Of a DNA stretch of 64,000 nt, positions 1 through 12,100 are shown one piece after another. Both the position numbers and the translations under genes were made by a program. This stretch comes from Channa striata (lineage: Eukaryota; Chordata; Actinopteri; Anabantiformes; Channidae). Within the stretch, counting starts at the first letter, position 1, and every line of letters starts with the position of its first letter. The stretch spans positions 434,001 through 498,000 of the forward strand of contig CM065173.1 in assembly GCA_033026295.1 (NCBI GenBank), written 5' to 3'. The notes beneath the pieces were generated by a model. That model ran no database searches, had not been told where the DNA came from, and was given only the letters and a program-made list of their open reading frames with translations.

Positions 1-104
1 ACCATGACACACTAGCAACCCCAAAACTAAACACAAGACCTCAAATGCAAATATGCAAGGCTAATGACTATGACGAGTCAAGCGGTAACCAGCCAGAATC
101 CTTA

Positions 105-342
105 CATTTTACATTTACATTTCGTCATTTAGCAGACGCTTTTATCCAAAGCGACTTACAGAGTAATTTGGTACATACATACACAGTGGTGATGGCTGCC
201 ACGCAGGGTGCTTATCACCACTGGGAGCAACTAGGGGTTCAGTGTCTTGCCCAAGGACACTTTGACATGTAGCAAGCAGGTAACGAACCACTGACCCTGT
301 AGTCCATGGATGACTTGCCTTGCCGAATGAGCTACAGCCATA
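105..342 (-). repeat. tRNA-derived SINE-like repeat, copy 1
   Basis: This is a dispersed teleost repeat. Read on the minus strand it starts with a tRNA-like part: a box A-like TAGCTCATTCGGCA and a box B-like GGTTCGTTACC. It then runs through the CTTGGGCAAGACACTGAACCCC core and ends in the AAAGCG/TTTATC tail near 125-160. Related copies lie at 850-1075, 7960-8118, 22430-22665 and 23250-23497. The RNA polymerase III boxes are degraded. The family name is not certain. Confidence 0.6.
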
Positions 343-849
343 TTTTCCTTTTTCCTGACCTTGAGTGTCATGAAAGACATCTATAAATACAATTTATTAT
401 TATTATTATACCTAAATCTTAGAAAAATGAATCCTTCCAGATTCTCTCAGCAGCCAGAGCCACAGATGCTGGCATGTCAATCGGAAGCTCCTAATGCTCT
501 GCCCGCCTGGAATAGTATATTGCTGCACCACAGAAACATCCCAGACTAGTTTGCCACCATCCTTTGCAGCCATGGGAATAATGAAGGTCTGGCTAGCTCT
601 GGAGCTTTCCACACCATGGCCAGCCTCTCTTTCCCAACCTGATCCAGCAAAGGTGTAGGCCTAGTAAGATAAAATAAAACAGCAGTTTTCACTGCAAGAC
701 ACAAACCCATCCACCTCCATTGGAAGATATGACCCTACCCTAGGGAAAACCACAGCAGGAACTGGGTGATGCCAGCAGTGGCAGATCGTCCAAATAAACA
801 AGCGCTCTCATCTAGGGCATACATGCTCTACTACTGCCTTCTCACACTT
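343..849. other. Unassigned intergenic DNA
   Basis: AT-rich single-copy-looking sequence with a short (TTA)n run near 392-410. The short open frames here show no recognisable protein features. I see no gene. Confidence 0.5.
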
Positions 850-1075
850 AAAGTCGACTGTAGTTCAGCTGTTAAGGCACTCATCCACGGACCATAGGGT
901 CAGTTGCTTGGTCACCGGCCCCTTCCTGGCTACATGTCGAAGTTTCATTGGGCAAGACATGTCCTGCCATCAGTGAGTGTGAGTGGGTATGTGAATGGGT
1001 GAAAGATAGGCAACATTGTAAAGTGCTTTGGATAAAAGTAATAAATGAGTGGCCATTTACCATTTACCAAAGAAG
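850..1075 (+). repeat. tRNA-derived SINE-like repeat, copy 2
   Basis: Same family as the repeat at 105-342, in the opposite orientation. The tRNA-like head is at the left (TGTAGTTCAGCTGTTAAGGC, then TTGCTTGGTCACC). The GTAAAGTGCTTTGGATAAAAG tail and a GGCCATTTACCATTTACC end are at the right. Confidence 0.6.
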
Positions 1076-1289
1076 GTGTGAATAATTACCCATATGGTAA
1101 TCACTCGTATTGGAAACTTTATATGCTGAAGGAGAGGGGATAAAAATATGAATGTAGTCACGTTGGTTACAACACTAGAACTTTTGGACCCTTCATTTTT
1201 TGTACATTGAACCATGGTGAATTTGACATTCAACTGCACTCAGCAGGTTGGGTCCTCCTTCATCCCTGCTACTCCTTGCATTTATCTTC

Positions 1290-1690
1290 AGACTTTGGAA
1301 CTCTGGAAGGTAAATTTAATTTTGGACCTTGGAAGTAAGTAATAAATGATGTTTTGGAAGTTGGAAGTCTCATTTTGGAATTTGGAATTAAGCAATAAAT
1401 TATGTTTTGGAAGTTGGAAGGTAAATCTATGATGTTTTGGAAGTTGGAAGGTAAATCTAATTTTTGAATTTGAAAGTAAGGGATAAAGGATGTTTTCGAA
1501 GTTGGAAGTCTCATTTTGAAATTCAGAAGTAAGTAATAAATTATGTTTTGGAAGTTGGAAGGTAAATCTAATTTTGGAATTTGGAACTAAGTAACAAATC
1601 ATGTTTTGGAAGTTGGAAGTGTCATTTTGAAATTTAAAAGTAAGTAATAAAGATTTAGAACATAATTTTAGAAGTTGGAAGTCAGTAATA
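1290..1690. repeat. Minisatellite with TTTTGGAAGTTGGAAG core
   Basis: A degenerate tandem array of the motif TTTTGGAAGTTGGAAGGTAA alternating with variants of TTTGGAATTTGGAAGTAAGTAA. At least eight partial units are visible. The long minus-strand open frames here (1269-1602) are by-products of the repeat, with NFQNII and SKIRFTFQ repeated, and are not a gene. Confidence 0.8.
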
Positions 1691-2249
1691 CATTTAATAG
1701 ATGTGAGTAATTGTTAGTAATTATTATGGTAATCACTCTTATTGGTGCCTAAAGCGCTGTGTCAGTTGTCTCTTTTTGAAAAAAATTTATCTTCTTTGGC
1801 CAAATAATTTATTAACAAGTACCTGGTATCCTGAGTAGCAGTTAGCATTTTCAGTTTTAAACAACCATGATTTTTAAAGCTCAATATTTAAAAATTCAAA
1901 CAATTATTTTGTGTATACACAAGATATTTTGATAGAATTTGAAGTAAAACTGACACATTATATGTACTCAATGACATATAGGTGTTAAATGTATGAGAAA
2001 ATCTAAACTCACAATACATTTAGGAGTCGGTTTATCACTCCCTTGTCTTCCTGTGTCTTGAGAAGATAAGATGATTGTAAGTTGATTCCATGTGGACTGG
2101 CCATTCTAGGGTACTTGTTCCTTGACTGTGTCTGAGGTGGTAGAATTTGTGCTGTGTTTGAGTGAACACAGGGTTCAAGTGTGAAATTTGGTCTATTTTG
2201 TAGTTTGCTCTCAAGGGGACTACTGCCCAGACATTGGCTACAGTGCCTA
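1691..2249. other. Unassigned intergenic DNA
   Basis: AT-rich sequence with no repeat family or coding signal that I recognise. Confidence 0.45.
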
Positions 2250-2470
2250 TAATTTTGACCAGCTGTCTAGATGTTTTTGTTGTTTGAGATTAGTTACAAA
2301 CTGGTTTTGCTGTCTGAATATGAAGCTATTGTCTGTGGACGATGTGCAGTCATGGATGTACAGTGAGAATGGTCTAGGACTCAAAGAGCAACCTTGCAAG
2401 GTTCCGCTATTCAGACTGAGTTCATCCAGGAGGAGGACCCTGTCTAAATTCTTCTCAGTGCTTGACATCT
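2250..2470 (-). pseudogene. Relic of Rex1/CR1-like LINE reverse transcriptase
   Basis: The minus-strand frame reads LNSGTLQGCSLSPRPFSLYI followed by HDC. This resembles reverse-transcriptase block B (LNTGxPQGCVLSPLLYSLYTHDC) of fish Rex1/CR1-like LINEs. The downstream catalytic FADD box is no longer readable. A better preserved relative lies at 38345-39600. This is a short, old fragment, and the clade call rests on one motif. Confidence 0.5.
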
Positions 2471-2720
2471 CCTTCTACCTACTCCACGGTGTACTAGTGG
2501 ATAGAGGAGCATGCTATGTAACCAAAGCCTGAATGTCTGACCATGTTAAAGAGTGAATAAAGAGCAGAGCTGCTATTTGAATCCAGCATAGCTGGTAATA
2601 ATCAGTGTGTGATGTTGTTGGACTTTTTTTTTTTGAAGCAACTGTTATATACCACTTGACAGTGTTTAACTCACTTGCACAGGCACTAAATTACACTTGT
2701 CATTTAAAAGATTATGATAA
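2471..2720. other. Unassigned intergenic DNA
   Basis: Spacer before RTE copy A. It contains a T9 run near 2625-2633 and nothing else I can name. Confidence 0.4.
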
Positions 2721-5700
2721 CCTAGCCACAGGGGTTGCAAATCTAGCCAGAGGGGTTGCAAGCAAGTGACTTCTGTGCCGGTCCAAAGCCCGTATAAATA
2801 GAGAAGGTTGCGTCAGGAAGGGCATCCAGCGTAAAACGTGTCAAGTACAACCATGCGGGTCATCCATAGCAATTTCATACCAGATCGGTCGAGGCCCGGG
2901 TTAACAATGACCGCTATCTGTGCAATTAACCTACAGGGTGCTGGTGGAAATTGGACTACTGTTGGTCGAAGAAGGAGAGGAGGCAGAAGAGTTTGTGGAA
3001 AGATAGAGAAGAGGAAAGGCAGGAGCTTAGATTTGAGAGTAGGGACTCTTAACGTTGGCACAATGACAGGGAAAGGTAGAGAGCTGGCAGACATGATGGA
3101 GAGACGGAAGGTAGATGTACTGTGTGTGCAGGAGACGATGTGGAAAGGCAGCAAAGCACGTAGTATTGGAGGAGGATACAAACTGTTCTACCATGGTGTG
3201 GATAGGAAGAGAAACGGAGTAGGAGTGATCCTGAAGAGGGAGTTTGTGAACAATGTTCTAGAGGTGAAAAGAGTCTCAGACAGGGTGATGAGCCTAAAGC
3301 TAGAAATCGAAGGGGTGATGGTGAATGTAGTCAGTGGGTATGCTCCACAAGTTGGCTGTGAGTTAGAAGAGAAGGAGAGATTCTGGAGTGAGTTTGATGA
3401 GGTCATAGAGAGTATCCACAGAGGAGAGAGAGTAGTTGTTGGAGCAGACTTCAATGGGCATGTTGGTGAGGGGAACAGAGGTGATGAGGAGGTGATGGGC
3501 AGGTTTGGTGTTAAGGAAAGGAATCCAGAAGGACAGATGGTAGTGGACTTTGCTAAGAGGATGGAAATGGCTGTAGTCAACACTTACTTCCAGAAGACAG
3601 TGGAATACAGAGTGACATACAAAAGTGGAGGTAGGAGTACACAGGTGGACTACATTCTATGTAGACGAGGTAATTTGAGAGGTTAGTGACTGTAAAGTGG
3701 TGGTAGGAGAGAGTGTAGCCAGACAGCACTGCATGGTGGTGTGTAAGATGACTCTGGTGGACAGGAAGAAGAAGAGAGGAAAGTCAGAAAAGAAGACCAA
3801 GTGGTGGAACCTAAAGAATTAAGAATCTTGAAGAAAGAAGCAAGGAATTTAGGCAGAAGTTGAGACAAGCTTTGGGTGGTCAGGAAGAGCTTCCAGATGA
3901 CTGGAAAACTACAGCAGAGGTAATCAGGGAAACATGTAGGAAGGTGCTTGGTGTGTCATCTAGAAAGGGGAAAGAAGATAAAGACATTTGCTGGTGGAAT
4001 GAGGAAGTACAGGACTGCATCCAGAGGAAGAGTTTGGCTGAAAGGAAGTGGGATGTAGAAAGGACTGAGGAAAGTAAACAAGAGCACAAGGAAGTGCAGT
4101 GCAGTGTGAAGAGGGAGGTGGCAAAGGCCAAACAGAAAGCTTACGATGAGCTGTATGACAGGTTAGACACGAAGGAAGGAGAGAAGGATTTGTACAGGCT
4201 AGCTAGACCGAGAGATAGGGATGGGAAAGATGTGCAACAGATATGGGTGATTAAAGAAAGAGATGGGAAGGTGCTAACAATCCAGGAGAGTGTGAAGAGA
4301 AGATGGAAGGAGTATTTTGAGGAGCTGATGAATGAGGAAAATGACAGGGAAAGAAGGGAGGAAAACGTGGATGTTGTGGAGCAGGAAATAGAAGAGATTA
4401 GAAAGGATGAGGTGAGGAAGGCTCTGAAAAGGATGAAGAGCGTGAAGGCTGTAGGTCCTGATGACGTACCTGTGGAGGTGTGGAAGTGTCTAGGAGAGAC
4501 AGCAGTGAAGTTTCTGACAAGTCTGTTTAACAGGATTTTAGAGAGTGAGAAGATGCCTGAGGAATGGAGGAGAAGTGTTCTGGTGCTTGGTTTAAGAACA
4601 AGGGTGACACGCAGAACTGCAGCAACTACAGAGGAATAAAGCTGATGAGCCACACAATGAAGCTGTGGGAAAGAGTAGTGGAAGCCAGGCTTAGGAAGGA
4701 GGTGGAGATTTGTGAGCAGCAGTATGGTTTCATGCCCCGTAAGAGCACCACTGATGCCATTTTCGCTTTGAGATTGTTGATGGGACGTCGTGTATGAGGT
4801 TGTCAGGAGTGCCAGAGAGGTACATCAGAGTAGTCCAGGACATGTATGAGAGGAGCATGACGGTGGTGAGATGTGCCGTAGGGTCAGACAGAGAAGTTCA
4901 AGGTGAAGGTGGGACTACACCAAGGATCGGCTTTGAGCCCCTTCTTCTTTGCTATGCTCATGGACAGGTTGACAGATGAGGTCAGACAGAAATCTCCCTG
5001 GACAATGATGTTTGCAGATGACATTGTGATTTGCAGCGAGAGTAGAGAGCAGGTGGAGGAACAGCTGGAGAGGTGCAGCTTTGCTCTGGAAAGAAGAGGC
5101 ATGAAAGTCAGTCGTAGCAAGACAGAATACATGTGTGTAAACGAGAGGGAGCCAGGTAGATACGTGAGGTTACAGGGGGCTGAGGTGAAGAAGGTGCAGG
5201 AGTTTAAGTACAACAGTTCAACAGTTCAGTGTGATGGGGAGTGTGGAAAAGAGGTGAAGAGGCAAGTGCAGGCAGGCTGGAGTGGGTGGAGGAAAGTGTC
5301 AGGAGTGTTGTGTGACAGAAGAGTGTGAAGAGGAAAGGTGTACAGGACAGTGGTGAGACCAGCTCTGCTCTATGGGTTAGAGTCAGTAGCAGTGAGAAAG
5401 AGACAAGAGGCAGGGATGGAAGCAGCAGAGATGAAGATGTTGAGGTTCTCCTTAGGAGTCACAAGGTTGGACAGAATTAGGAACGAGTTTCATCAGAGGG
5501 ACAGCGCATGTTGCCTGTGTTAGCAACAAAGTAAGAGAGGCCAGACTGAGATGGTTTGGACATGTGCAGAGGAGGGATAGTGAATATATTTGTAGAAGGA
5601 TGTTGGAGATGGAGCTGCCGGGCAAGAGGGCGAGAGGACGACCAAGGAGGAGATATATGGACGTCCTAACAGAGGACATGAGGTTAGATGGTGTCAGAGT

Positions 5701-5774
5701 AGAAGATGCTCAGGATAGAGTGAGGTTGAAAGGGTGAATGCCCCTGAGGGGAAAAGCCCAAAGAGGAGTAGTAC
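2721..5774 (+). mobile_element. RTE-type LINE, copy A (near full length, broken)
   Basis: A non-LTR retrotransposon of RTE type. Its 5' end is the CTAGCCACAGGGGTTGCAA sequence shared by all five copies in this window; here the unit occurs twice in tandem. The single open frame encodes an endonuclease followed by a reverse transcriptase. The 3' end is CGGCTTTTCCC-like in antisense, followed by a short (TAG)n tail that is interrupted by the MITE at 5773. Compared with copies B and D, about 95 bp are missing near 4788. Several frameshifts are also present, so the copy is dead. Assignment to the fish Expander/RTE group is likely but not proven. Confidence 0.85.
2838..5736 (+). pseudogene. RTE LINE polyprotein pseudogene (endonuclease + reverse transcriptase), copy A
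   Basis: The first segment (2838-3686) is an apurinic-like endonuclease with QETMW, GADFNGH and QVDYILC motifs. A frameshift near 3680 separates it from the linker segment (3860-4639), which ends in the first reverse-transcriptase motifs GPDDVPVEVWK and SNYRGIKLMS. The catalytic block A (DLEKAYDRVPREELW in copies B, C and D) is deleted at about 4788. Blocks B and C remain downstream (HQGSALSPFFFAML; FADDIVIC, in the frame at 4903-5328). The C-terminal GRPRRRY-type tail is disrupted. Loss of block A means no polymerase activity. Confidence 0.85.
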
Positions 5775-6444
5775 CGTATTTTCCGGACCATAAGCCGCTA
5801 CTTTTTTCCGACGTTTTGAACCATGCGGCTTTTACAGAGATGCGGCTCTTCTATGAATTTTTCTGCAGCCCTCAGATGGGCGCTGTAGATGGAAGTCAGT
5901 GCAAACAAAAAGCGCCAGTTTTTATTCTTAGCGCAAACCCAAGACGCACAGCAAAATACAGTTTTTATTCTTAATGGAAAACACGCAAAAAATTCATGAT
6001 GCAAATTTGAAGCCGATCTGGCTAAAGGAAATCGAGTGTGACAGTGGTTTCAATGCAGCAAAGATGAATAGCGATTTGTGGTTTCAGTGCACGGGAGAAT
6101 GATTTTAATACACCTCACCCCAAAATCATGCCTACTGTGAATAAGAGACGTCTTCTCCTTTGGCTATGGAACAATGATTTATAACAAGGACGCGCTCTGT
6201 ACAACAGACAGCCACACATACAGATCTTAACATCTTTCTATGTAAAATTATTTCTCAGCATCTGGATATTGTGAACAAAAGTCCGATGCGGTTTATATGT
6301 GACAAAATATATATTTCTTTAAAATTTTGGATATTGCGGCTTAAAGTCCGATGCGGTTTATATGTGACAAAATATATATTTCTTTAAAATTTTAGCGGGT
6401 GCGGCTTAAATTTAGGTGCGCTCTATAGTCCAGAATTTACGGTA
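5773..6444. mobile_element. MITE-like inverted-repeat DNA element, copy 1
   Basis: A non-autonomous DNA transposon. The left end is CCGTATTTTCCGGACCATAAG. The right end, read inverted, is CCGTAAATTCTGGACTATAG. Both ends are flanked by TA (5773-5774 and 6443-6444), as expected for Tc1/mariner/pogo-type integration. It has no coding capacity. A segment with TCCGATGCGGTTTATATGTG is tandemly duplicated inside (about 6278-6400). It has landed in the TA of the (TAG)n tail of RTE copy A, so it is younger than that insertion. A second copy lies at 18668-19081. Confidence 0.75.
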
Positions 6445-6954
6445 GATTAAAGAGATTATGAAGTTTCATTTATTTGTTTATGCTTGGTCTGCTTGTTTCA
6501 AAATTCACTTTTAAAAGATTTTTAAAACAGTATGTTTTAAAGAAAGGTTATAAAAAAAGATGTAAAAGACCATTGAAAGAGTTGGTATAAATGTAATATA
6601 AATGTTATGGTCTGACTGATTTTCTACTGTCAGTAGAAATTATTTAATGCAATAAAATAAGAATTATGTTTTCCTTGAGGACTGCATTTAAATACTGTTT
6701 ATATCTACAGTGCTGTATTAAAGAAAACAACCACGTTCTTAATTGACTGAATAATTAATTAATACGCTTATTTTCCACCAGAAATTGGAACTTCCGAATT
6801 CTGTATTACCGAACCTTAATTAGGGTCATGGTTAGGGTTAGGGGCTAGGATTGTATTATGACAACAAGTGTCTTCACAAGTAAAGAAAGACTAACATCTC
6901 TGTGATTGTGCAAGAAGCAGTGTAAAGTGCTTTGATTACCAATAGGTAGTGTAA
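6445..6954. other. Unassigned intergenic DNA
   Basis: AT-rich spacer. It contains two to three copies of TTAGGG near 6820-6845, too few to call a telomeric array. No gene seen. Confidence 0.4.
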
Positions 6955-7250
6955 TATAAGTGCAGACAAACAAACCTGTGATTAGTCCTCTTGCTGTGAT
7001 CAGCAATTTGCATCTACCAAATGCACAAGGACAATAGTAAGACAGTGATGCAGACCCACCATGTTACATACACAGGAACCTGAGCCTCTTTACAAAGTTC
7101 AACTGTGGGCCAAACTTTAATACACACAGATTATAGACATTCGATGTGTACCTGAGGTGTTTGACCGGTAATTGTTGGTTCCTATTGTTTATGAGTAATC
7201 CTGTACAATAGAACAACAATTGGTTCAGGTATTCCTCGCTCAAATTGCAC
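6955..7250. repeat. Duplicated upstream segment, copy 1
   Basis: A segment of about 230-290 bp that contains ATGCACAAGGACAATAGTAA and GTTCAACTGTGGGCCAA. It recurs at 32735-32962 and 37500-37780. Copy 1 lies about 1.1-1.4 kb before gene A and copy 3 about 2.2-2.5 kb before gene B, so it is probably part of the duplicated locus. A dispersed repeat cannot be excluded. Confidence 0.7.
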
Positions 7251-7959
7251 AAATAAACTTTAAATCTTATCAGGCTTAAAGTTTATTTGTTGGATGTAGA
7301 GACACTTTTCGGCAAGGGGCGGTTAAAAATCCTACTACATTTGTTGATTACTTATTTTTTACACCATATAACAAGGGTAAGTAGTTAGACTATGTAAAGA
7401 GAATGCAAAGATGCATCAAAGTTACATTAGGCCATGTCAATTGGCTGCGTCTTGAGATTGATTCTTGTGCTTTGTTCACCTGTGCTTAGAATGGGTTACC
7501 TGGAAATAATATGTTTCACTAAGAACTTGTTTAAATTGTTTTGATAGAGATGGAAAGAACAATTCAATCGCAACTGTGGGCTAGGTGTGTACCTAATCTA
7601 GAGGATATAACTTGGTCCATAGCCTATTTTTAATCATGCTGATGAAGCTGCTAGGATAAGAAGTGAAAGGAGCTTCAAGTTCTGAAGTTCAATTCTGAAT
7701 CAAAGATAACCCCGAAAGTTTCAGTAATGGCGCTAAGTTGGTACCAGCCTTCAGTCGGCAGCAGCTGTTCAGAATCACCACCAAAAGTCAAAACACAAAT
7801 CTCACAACAGGAGATGTCGTCAACTCCTCATTTTTTATTGTAGTTACAAGATACAATTATGAGTGAATTAAATGTGTACGGAGGGACAACAATGACAAGT
7901 CCCTTAGCAAAAAAGAAGAGGTACATCAAGCAGCATGATGGTACAGAATATTTCCTTAA
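7251..7959. other. Unassigned DNA upstream of gene A
   Basis: No coding signal, no repeat family I recognise and no RNA gene. Confidence 0.4.
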
Positions 7960-8118
7960 CAGGTGCCAACATGGCTAATGCTCACCAGGAGCAACTAAAC
8001 AGGGTTCAGTGTCTTGCTCAGGGACACTTTGGCATGTGACCAGAGGAGCCAGGGATTGAACCAACTACTGTAAGATTGGTGGACAACCACACTACCAACT
8101 GTGCCACAGTCACCCTGC
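7960..8118 (-). repeat. tRNA-derived SINE-like repeat, copy 3
   Basis: Same family as 105-342. It contains GGGTTCAGTGTCTTGCTCAG and, near the right end, the inverted box B (GGATTGAACC) and inverted box A (CTACCAACTGTGCCACAGT). The family tail is shortened. Confidence 0.6.
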
Positions 8119-8124
8119 AACTGA

Positions 8125-8358
8125 TGTATTCATCAGTGTGAAATGGTTAAGCAGATCCACAACATCATGTTGTTGTATTGGTTGTCAAAGAAGCCGAATC
8201 AGACGGCATATAGTTAAACAATAAGAAATGGAATACTAAAAAGCTTTCAATGCTCCATTGATTGTCAGCAAGGCAGAAAGTGGTGTGTTTAAAGGAGGGA
8301 GGGAGGGGGAAGAACGTATTTATACCGTGTCAGATGTGATGATTTGGGACTCGCAGTG
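8125..8358 (+). promoter_or_regulatory. Gene A proximal promoter with TATA box
   Basis: TATTTATA lies at 8317-8324, 42 bp before the ATG. About 230 bp upstream of the ATG are recognisably similar to the region before gene B (39735-39964), including TGTTGT.TTGGTTGTCAAAGA and the block GTCAGATGTGATGATTTGGG just after the TATA box. The short 5' UTR and TATA box fit a tissue-specific secreted protease gene; the tissue cannot be read from the sequence. Confidence 0.65.
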
Positions 8359-9138
8359 ATGGCGTCCTACAAAGTGATGTGTGCGCTGACTTTGCTGACT
8401 CTGCTGACACCAGGTAAGAAGCCTCACATCTGCTTACTGCTGTGTGAGGGGGAAACACCTCATAGAAGATGTGAAATATTGTTATTTAAAATCTCTGTGA
8501 AGACTGTCAATCAATCACGTGTGGTTATCTGAAGAGTGAATTACGTCAAGTGGACTTTCTAGACGTTCTTTCTTTTTGGTTAGAAATGTTTCGCTACTTA
8601 ACCGACCAGCTTCTTCAGTTCGACTAAAAGTGGCTGTGGAACCCAGTTATATTCTCCGGAGTTGCCTTTGTCCCCCCCTGGCCTGAATAGGATCGTTGAG
8701 GTGGGAGGTGGGAACAGGGTGGAATCATAAGGATGTAACAATCACGACCCAACCCCTTAGAGAATCTTGAGGTAGGGCCGATGAAGGGTCTTAAGGGGTA
8801 GGGGGTTTTAATCTTCTTGAGGACAGATGACAGAGCAGCATGAAAACCTGTTACCCATGTTACCCATTACTTTCATCCATCCAGTTGACTTGATTAAATC
8901 TTTGGATTTTTATTTAAAGTGTCACAGTCAGTGGAGCCTGTTTTAACCAAGTTATCAAATCCAGGACGTATGAAAAGTTGTCAGAGTTGAGGTTATTCTC
9001 AGACAATCTTCAACTTCATAGGAATCTTTTAAATTTGACACTGAAAGTCTTTCACGGAAATAGAAAAGAAATTTAGATAAGATAAGTTAACAACAACATA
9101 TTTCTTTACATTTTCAGAGTCTCACTCACAGCTGAATG
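8359..9138 (+). CDS. Gene A exons 1-2: signal peptide
   Basis: Exon 1 (8359-8413) encodes MASYKVMCALTLLTLLTP, a typical n-region plus leucine-rich h-region. Exon 2 is a 21-nt microexon (9118-9138) encoding ESHSQLN, flanked by TTTTCAG and GTAAGT. Its sequence context and size are repeated in gene B (41316-41336), which supports it. Together they give residues 1-25, ahead of the Cys-containing propeptide VCGNPVY. Confidence 0.85.
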
Positions 9139-12100
9139 GTAAGTCAGATTTTTTCTGTATATATTTGTTTATTTTGTTTGCGCCTATTGAAAATTGCTTT
9201 TTAGACTTTTGTTGGACAACTTTTACATATTAGTGTTTTCTGTTTAACCAAGAATCCTGAAGTTCAAACTGCAGGTAGAAACACCGCCAAAGTTAGGAAT
9301 CAGCTGATTGTCACATGACATAATCCTGCAGCTCACAGCGTCTAATCCTCCAACAACAGTTTATTAGCCTGACAAAGCACAGTGGGAACAGAGCTGATCA
9401 TATTTTTCTCTCTCTTCAGTTTGTGGTAATCCAGTGTATAAAAACAAGATTGTCGGGGGACAGGATGCCGTTCCAGGCAGCTGGCCCTGGCAGGTTGCTC
9501 TGTTCAGGAGTGGGAGTCTCTTCTGTGGAGGATCCCTCATTAGTAATGAATGGGTGCTGACAGCTGCTCACTGCTTTCCACGGTGAGAAAATCTATGACC
9601 TTCTATGATTAAAGGCTCCTGACTCTAGTTACAATATGACATCTGACGTCTAACTAATAACACCTTTTGGTGATTTGGGTTCACGTACGTTTTCCAAGGT
9701 ACACTCATATACTTAGGTGAAATCAATGTGTCCACTCATATTTGTAACTTATATAAAGATAATTCATTTTTAATAGATGTTTTTTCTGATGTTGTGAAAT
9801 TGTGAATGTTTCACTTAAATTTCCTTTCACGCCGCAATAATAAAATAGTTTGTCAACCACAGATGACAAACAGGGTTATACAGCATGTACCTCAAGTTTC
9901 AAGTTCATTACAGTTTCTCCAATTCCAATTCTAAAGCAACACATGTGAGGGTCACATCTCCAGAGGGTTAGGGTTAGGGCAAATGACTTTAATACACAGT
10001 ATAACAGCTTAAGCCACCACCGGATGTGACAGATGACGGAAGGGAGGCGGCCGAAGAGGCTAATAGCCACGTTAAAGGCTGATCGCTCTGGAACACTGCT
10101 ACCCCTCCGTGCTACCTGCCAATGTCCGCTCACTGGAGAAGAAAATTGGCCACCTGAAGCTGTTTAGCAACAAACATGGAAGTGAGGAACCGTCATGACA
10201 TAATTCTGATGGAGACCTGTCTGTTTCCAGCAACAACATTGGGGTGAAGGGCGGCGGCATGTACATTTACACGAACAACAGCCGGGGCAAATAATGCTGA
10301 GGTAGTCACCGACAGAATTCTTGAATGTAAAATGTCGACACGCTTACCTGTCCAGGGAGTTCACTGTTACTACCATCACAGCGGTGAACATTCCCCCCAG
10401 TGGGAATACTGTATAAAGAATGGTCTCGATCGCTCCATCACTGACCGGCAACGTACGGATCCAGAAGAGTTTTTTATTGTGGCAGGTGAAGTCGGACCAG
10501 TATGAAAACAGTTTTACCTCATTTGCATCAGTATGCAGACTGTTCAGCCACATTGGATAGTTTTTTGTTCTATTGTCCCGGCTCAGCTCAGGTCTTTGAA
10601 CTTATTTGTTTTTCTTTGTACCTCAGCACCACTTCAACGGGTCTGGTTGTCTACCTGGGTCGCCAGAGTTTAGCATCATCAAGCCCCAACGAAGTATCCC
10701 GGACAGTAACGCAGATCATCAAACATGCCAGCTACGACCCCAATACAATGAACAACGACATCGCCCTCCTGAAACTCTCCTCTACGGTGACCTTTACCAA
10801 CTACATTATGCCCGTATGCCTGGCAGCCTCAAACAGCACTTTCCACAGCAGCACCAGTGTCTGGATCACTGGCTGGGGTGAGACTGAGGATGGAAGTGAG
10901 TAGTAAAGCACCTTGACCACATTTATTGTGAAAGGAATAATAAAGATTTTTTTCAGCTACAAAAATGAAAAAACAGTTCTTAGTTCAACCCAGACTAGTA
11001 ACTTATACTTTGTACATATACTTCGATTTTAATCTATCCTCATAACATTTACTCATGAATTTATTGATGTTTACATTGGACAAGTTACAATCTAGCCACA
11101 GGGGTTGCAAGCCAGTAACTTCTGTGCTGGTCCCAAGCCCGGATAAATAGAGAAGGTTGCGTCAGGAAGGGCATCCGGCGTAAAACATGTCAAGTACAAC
11201 CATGCGAGTCATCCATAGCAATTTCATACCGGATCGGTCAAGGCCCGGCAATTAACCTACAGGGTGCCGGTGGAAATTGGACTACTGTTGGTCGAAGAAG
11301 GAGAGGAGGTGGAAGGGTCTGGGGTCAGAGAGAGAAGGGGAAAGGCAGGAGCTTAGATCTGAGAGTAGGGACTCTTAATGTTGGAACAATGACAGGGAAA
11401 GGTAGAGAGCTGGCAGACATGATGGAGAGAAGGAAGGTAGATGTACTGTGTGTGCAGGAGACGAGGTGGAAGGGCAGCAAAGCATGTAGTATTGGAGGAG
11501 GATACAAACTGTTCTACCATGGTGTGGATAGGAAGAGAAACGGAGTAAGAGTGATCCTGAAAGGGGAGTTTGTGAACAATGTTCTAGAGGTGAAAAGAGT
11601 CTCAGACAGGGTGATGAGCCTAAAGCTAGAAATCGAAGGGGTGATGGTGAACGGAGTCAGTGGGTATGCTCCACAAATTGGCTGTGAGTTAGAAGAGAAG
11701 GAGAAATTCTGGAGTGAGTTTTATGAGGTTGTAGAGAGTATCCCCAGAGGAGAGAGAGTAGTTGTTGGAGCAGACTTCAATGGGCATGTTGGTGAGGGGA
11801 ACAGAGGTGATGAGGAGGTGATGGGCAGGTTTGGTGTTAAGGAAAGGAATCCAGAAGGACAGATGGTAGTGGACTTTGCTAAGAGGATGGAAATGGCTGT
11901 AGTTAACACTTACTTCCAAAAGAGAGAGGAACACAGAGTGACATAGAAGAGTGGAGGTAGGAGTACACAGGTGGACTACATTCTATGTAGACAAAGTCAT
12001 TTGAGAGAGGTTAGTGACTGTAAAGTGGTGGTAGGAGAGAGTGTAGCCAGACAGCACTGCATGGTGGTGTGTAAGATGACTCTGGTGGTCAGGAAGAAGA

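Noticed and set aside
1269..1602. Minus-strand repeats encoding NFQNII/SKIRFTFQ
   Set aside because: By-product of the minisatellite.
2188..2532. Plus-strand 114-codon open frame
   Set aside because: It overlaps the minus-strand LINE relic at 2250-2470 and has no protein features.
4141..4653. Long minus-strand open frame (170 codons) inside RTE copy A, with similar ones at 12459-12944 and 58631-58966
   Set aside because: Antisense shadow of the LINE polyprotein. It recurs in every copy because the sense codons are purine-rich.
6820..6845. TTAGGG repeats, also near 9965-9982
   Set aside because: Only two or three units; not an interstitial telomere.
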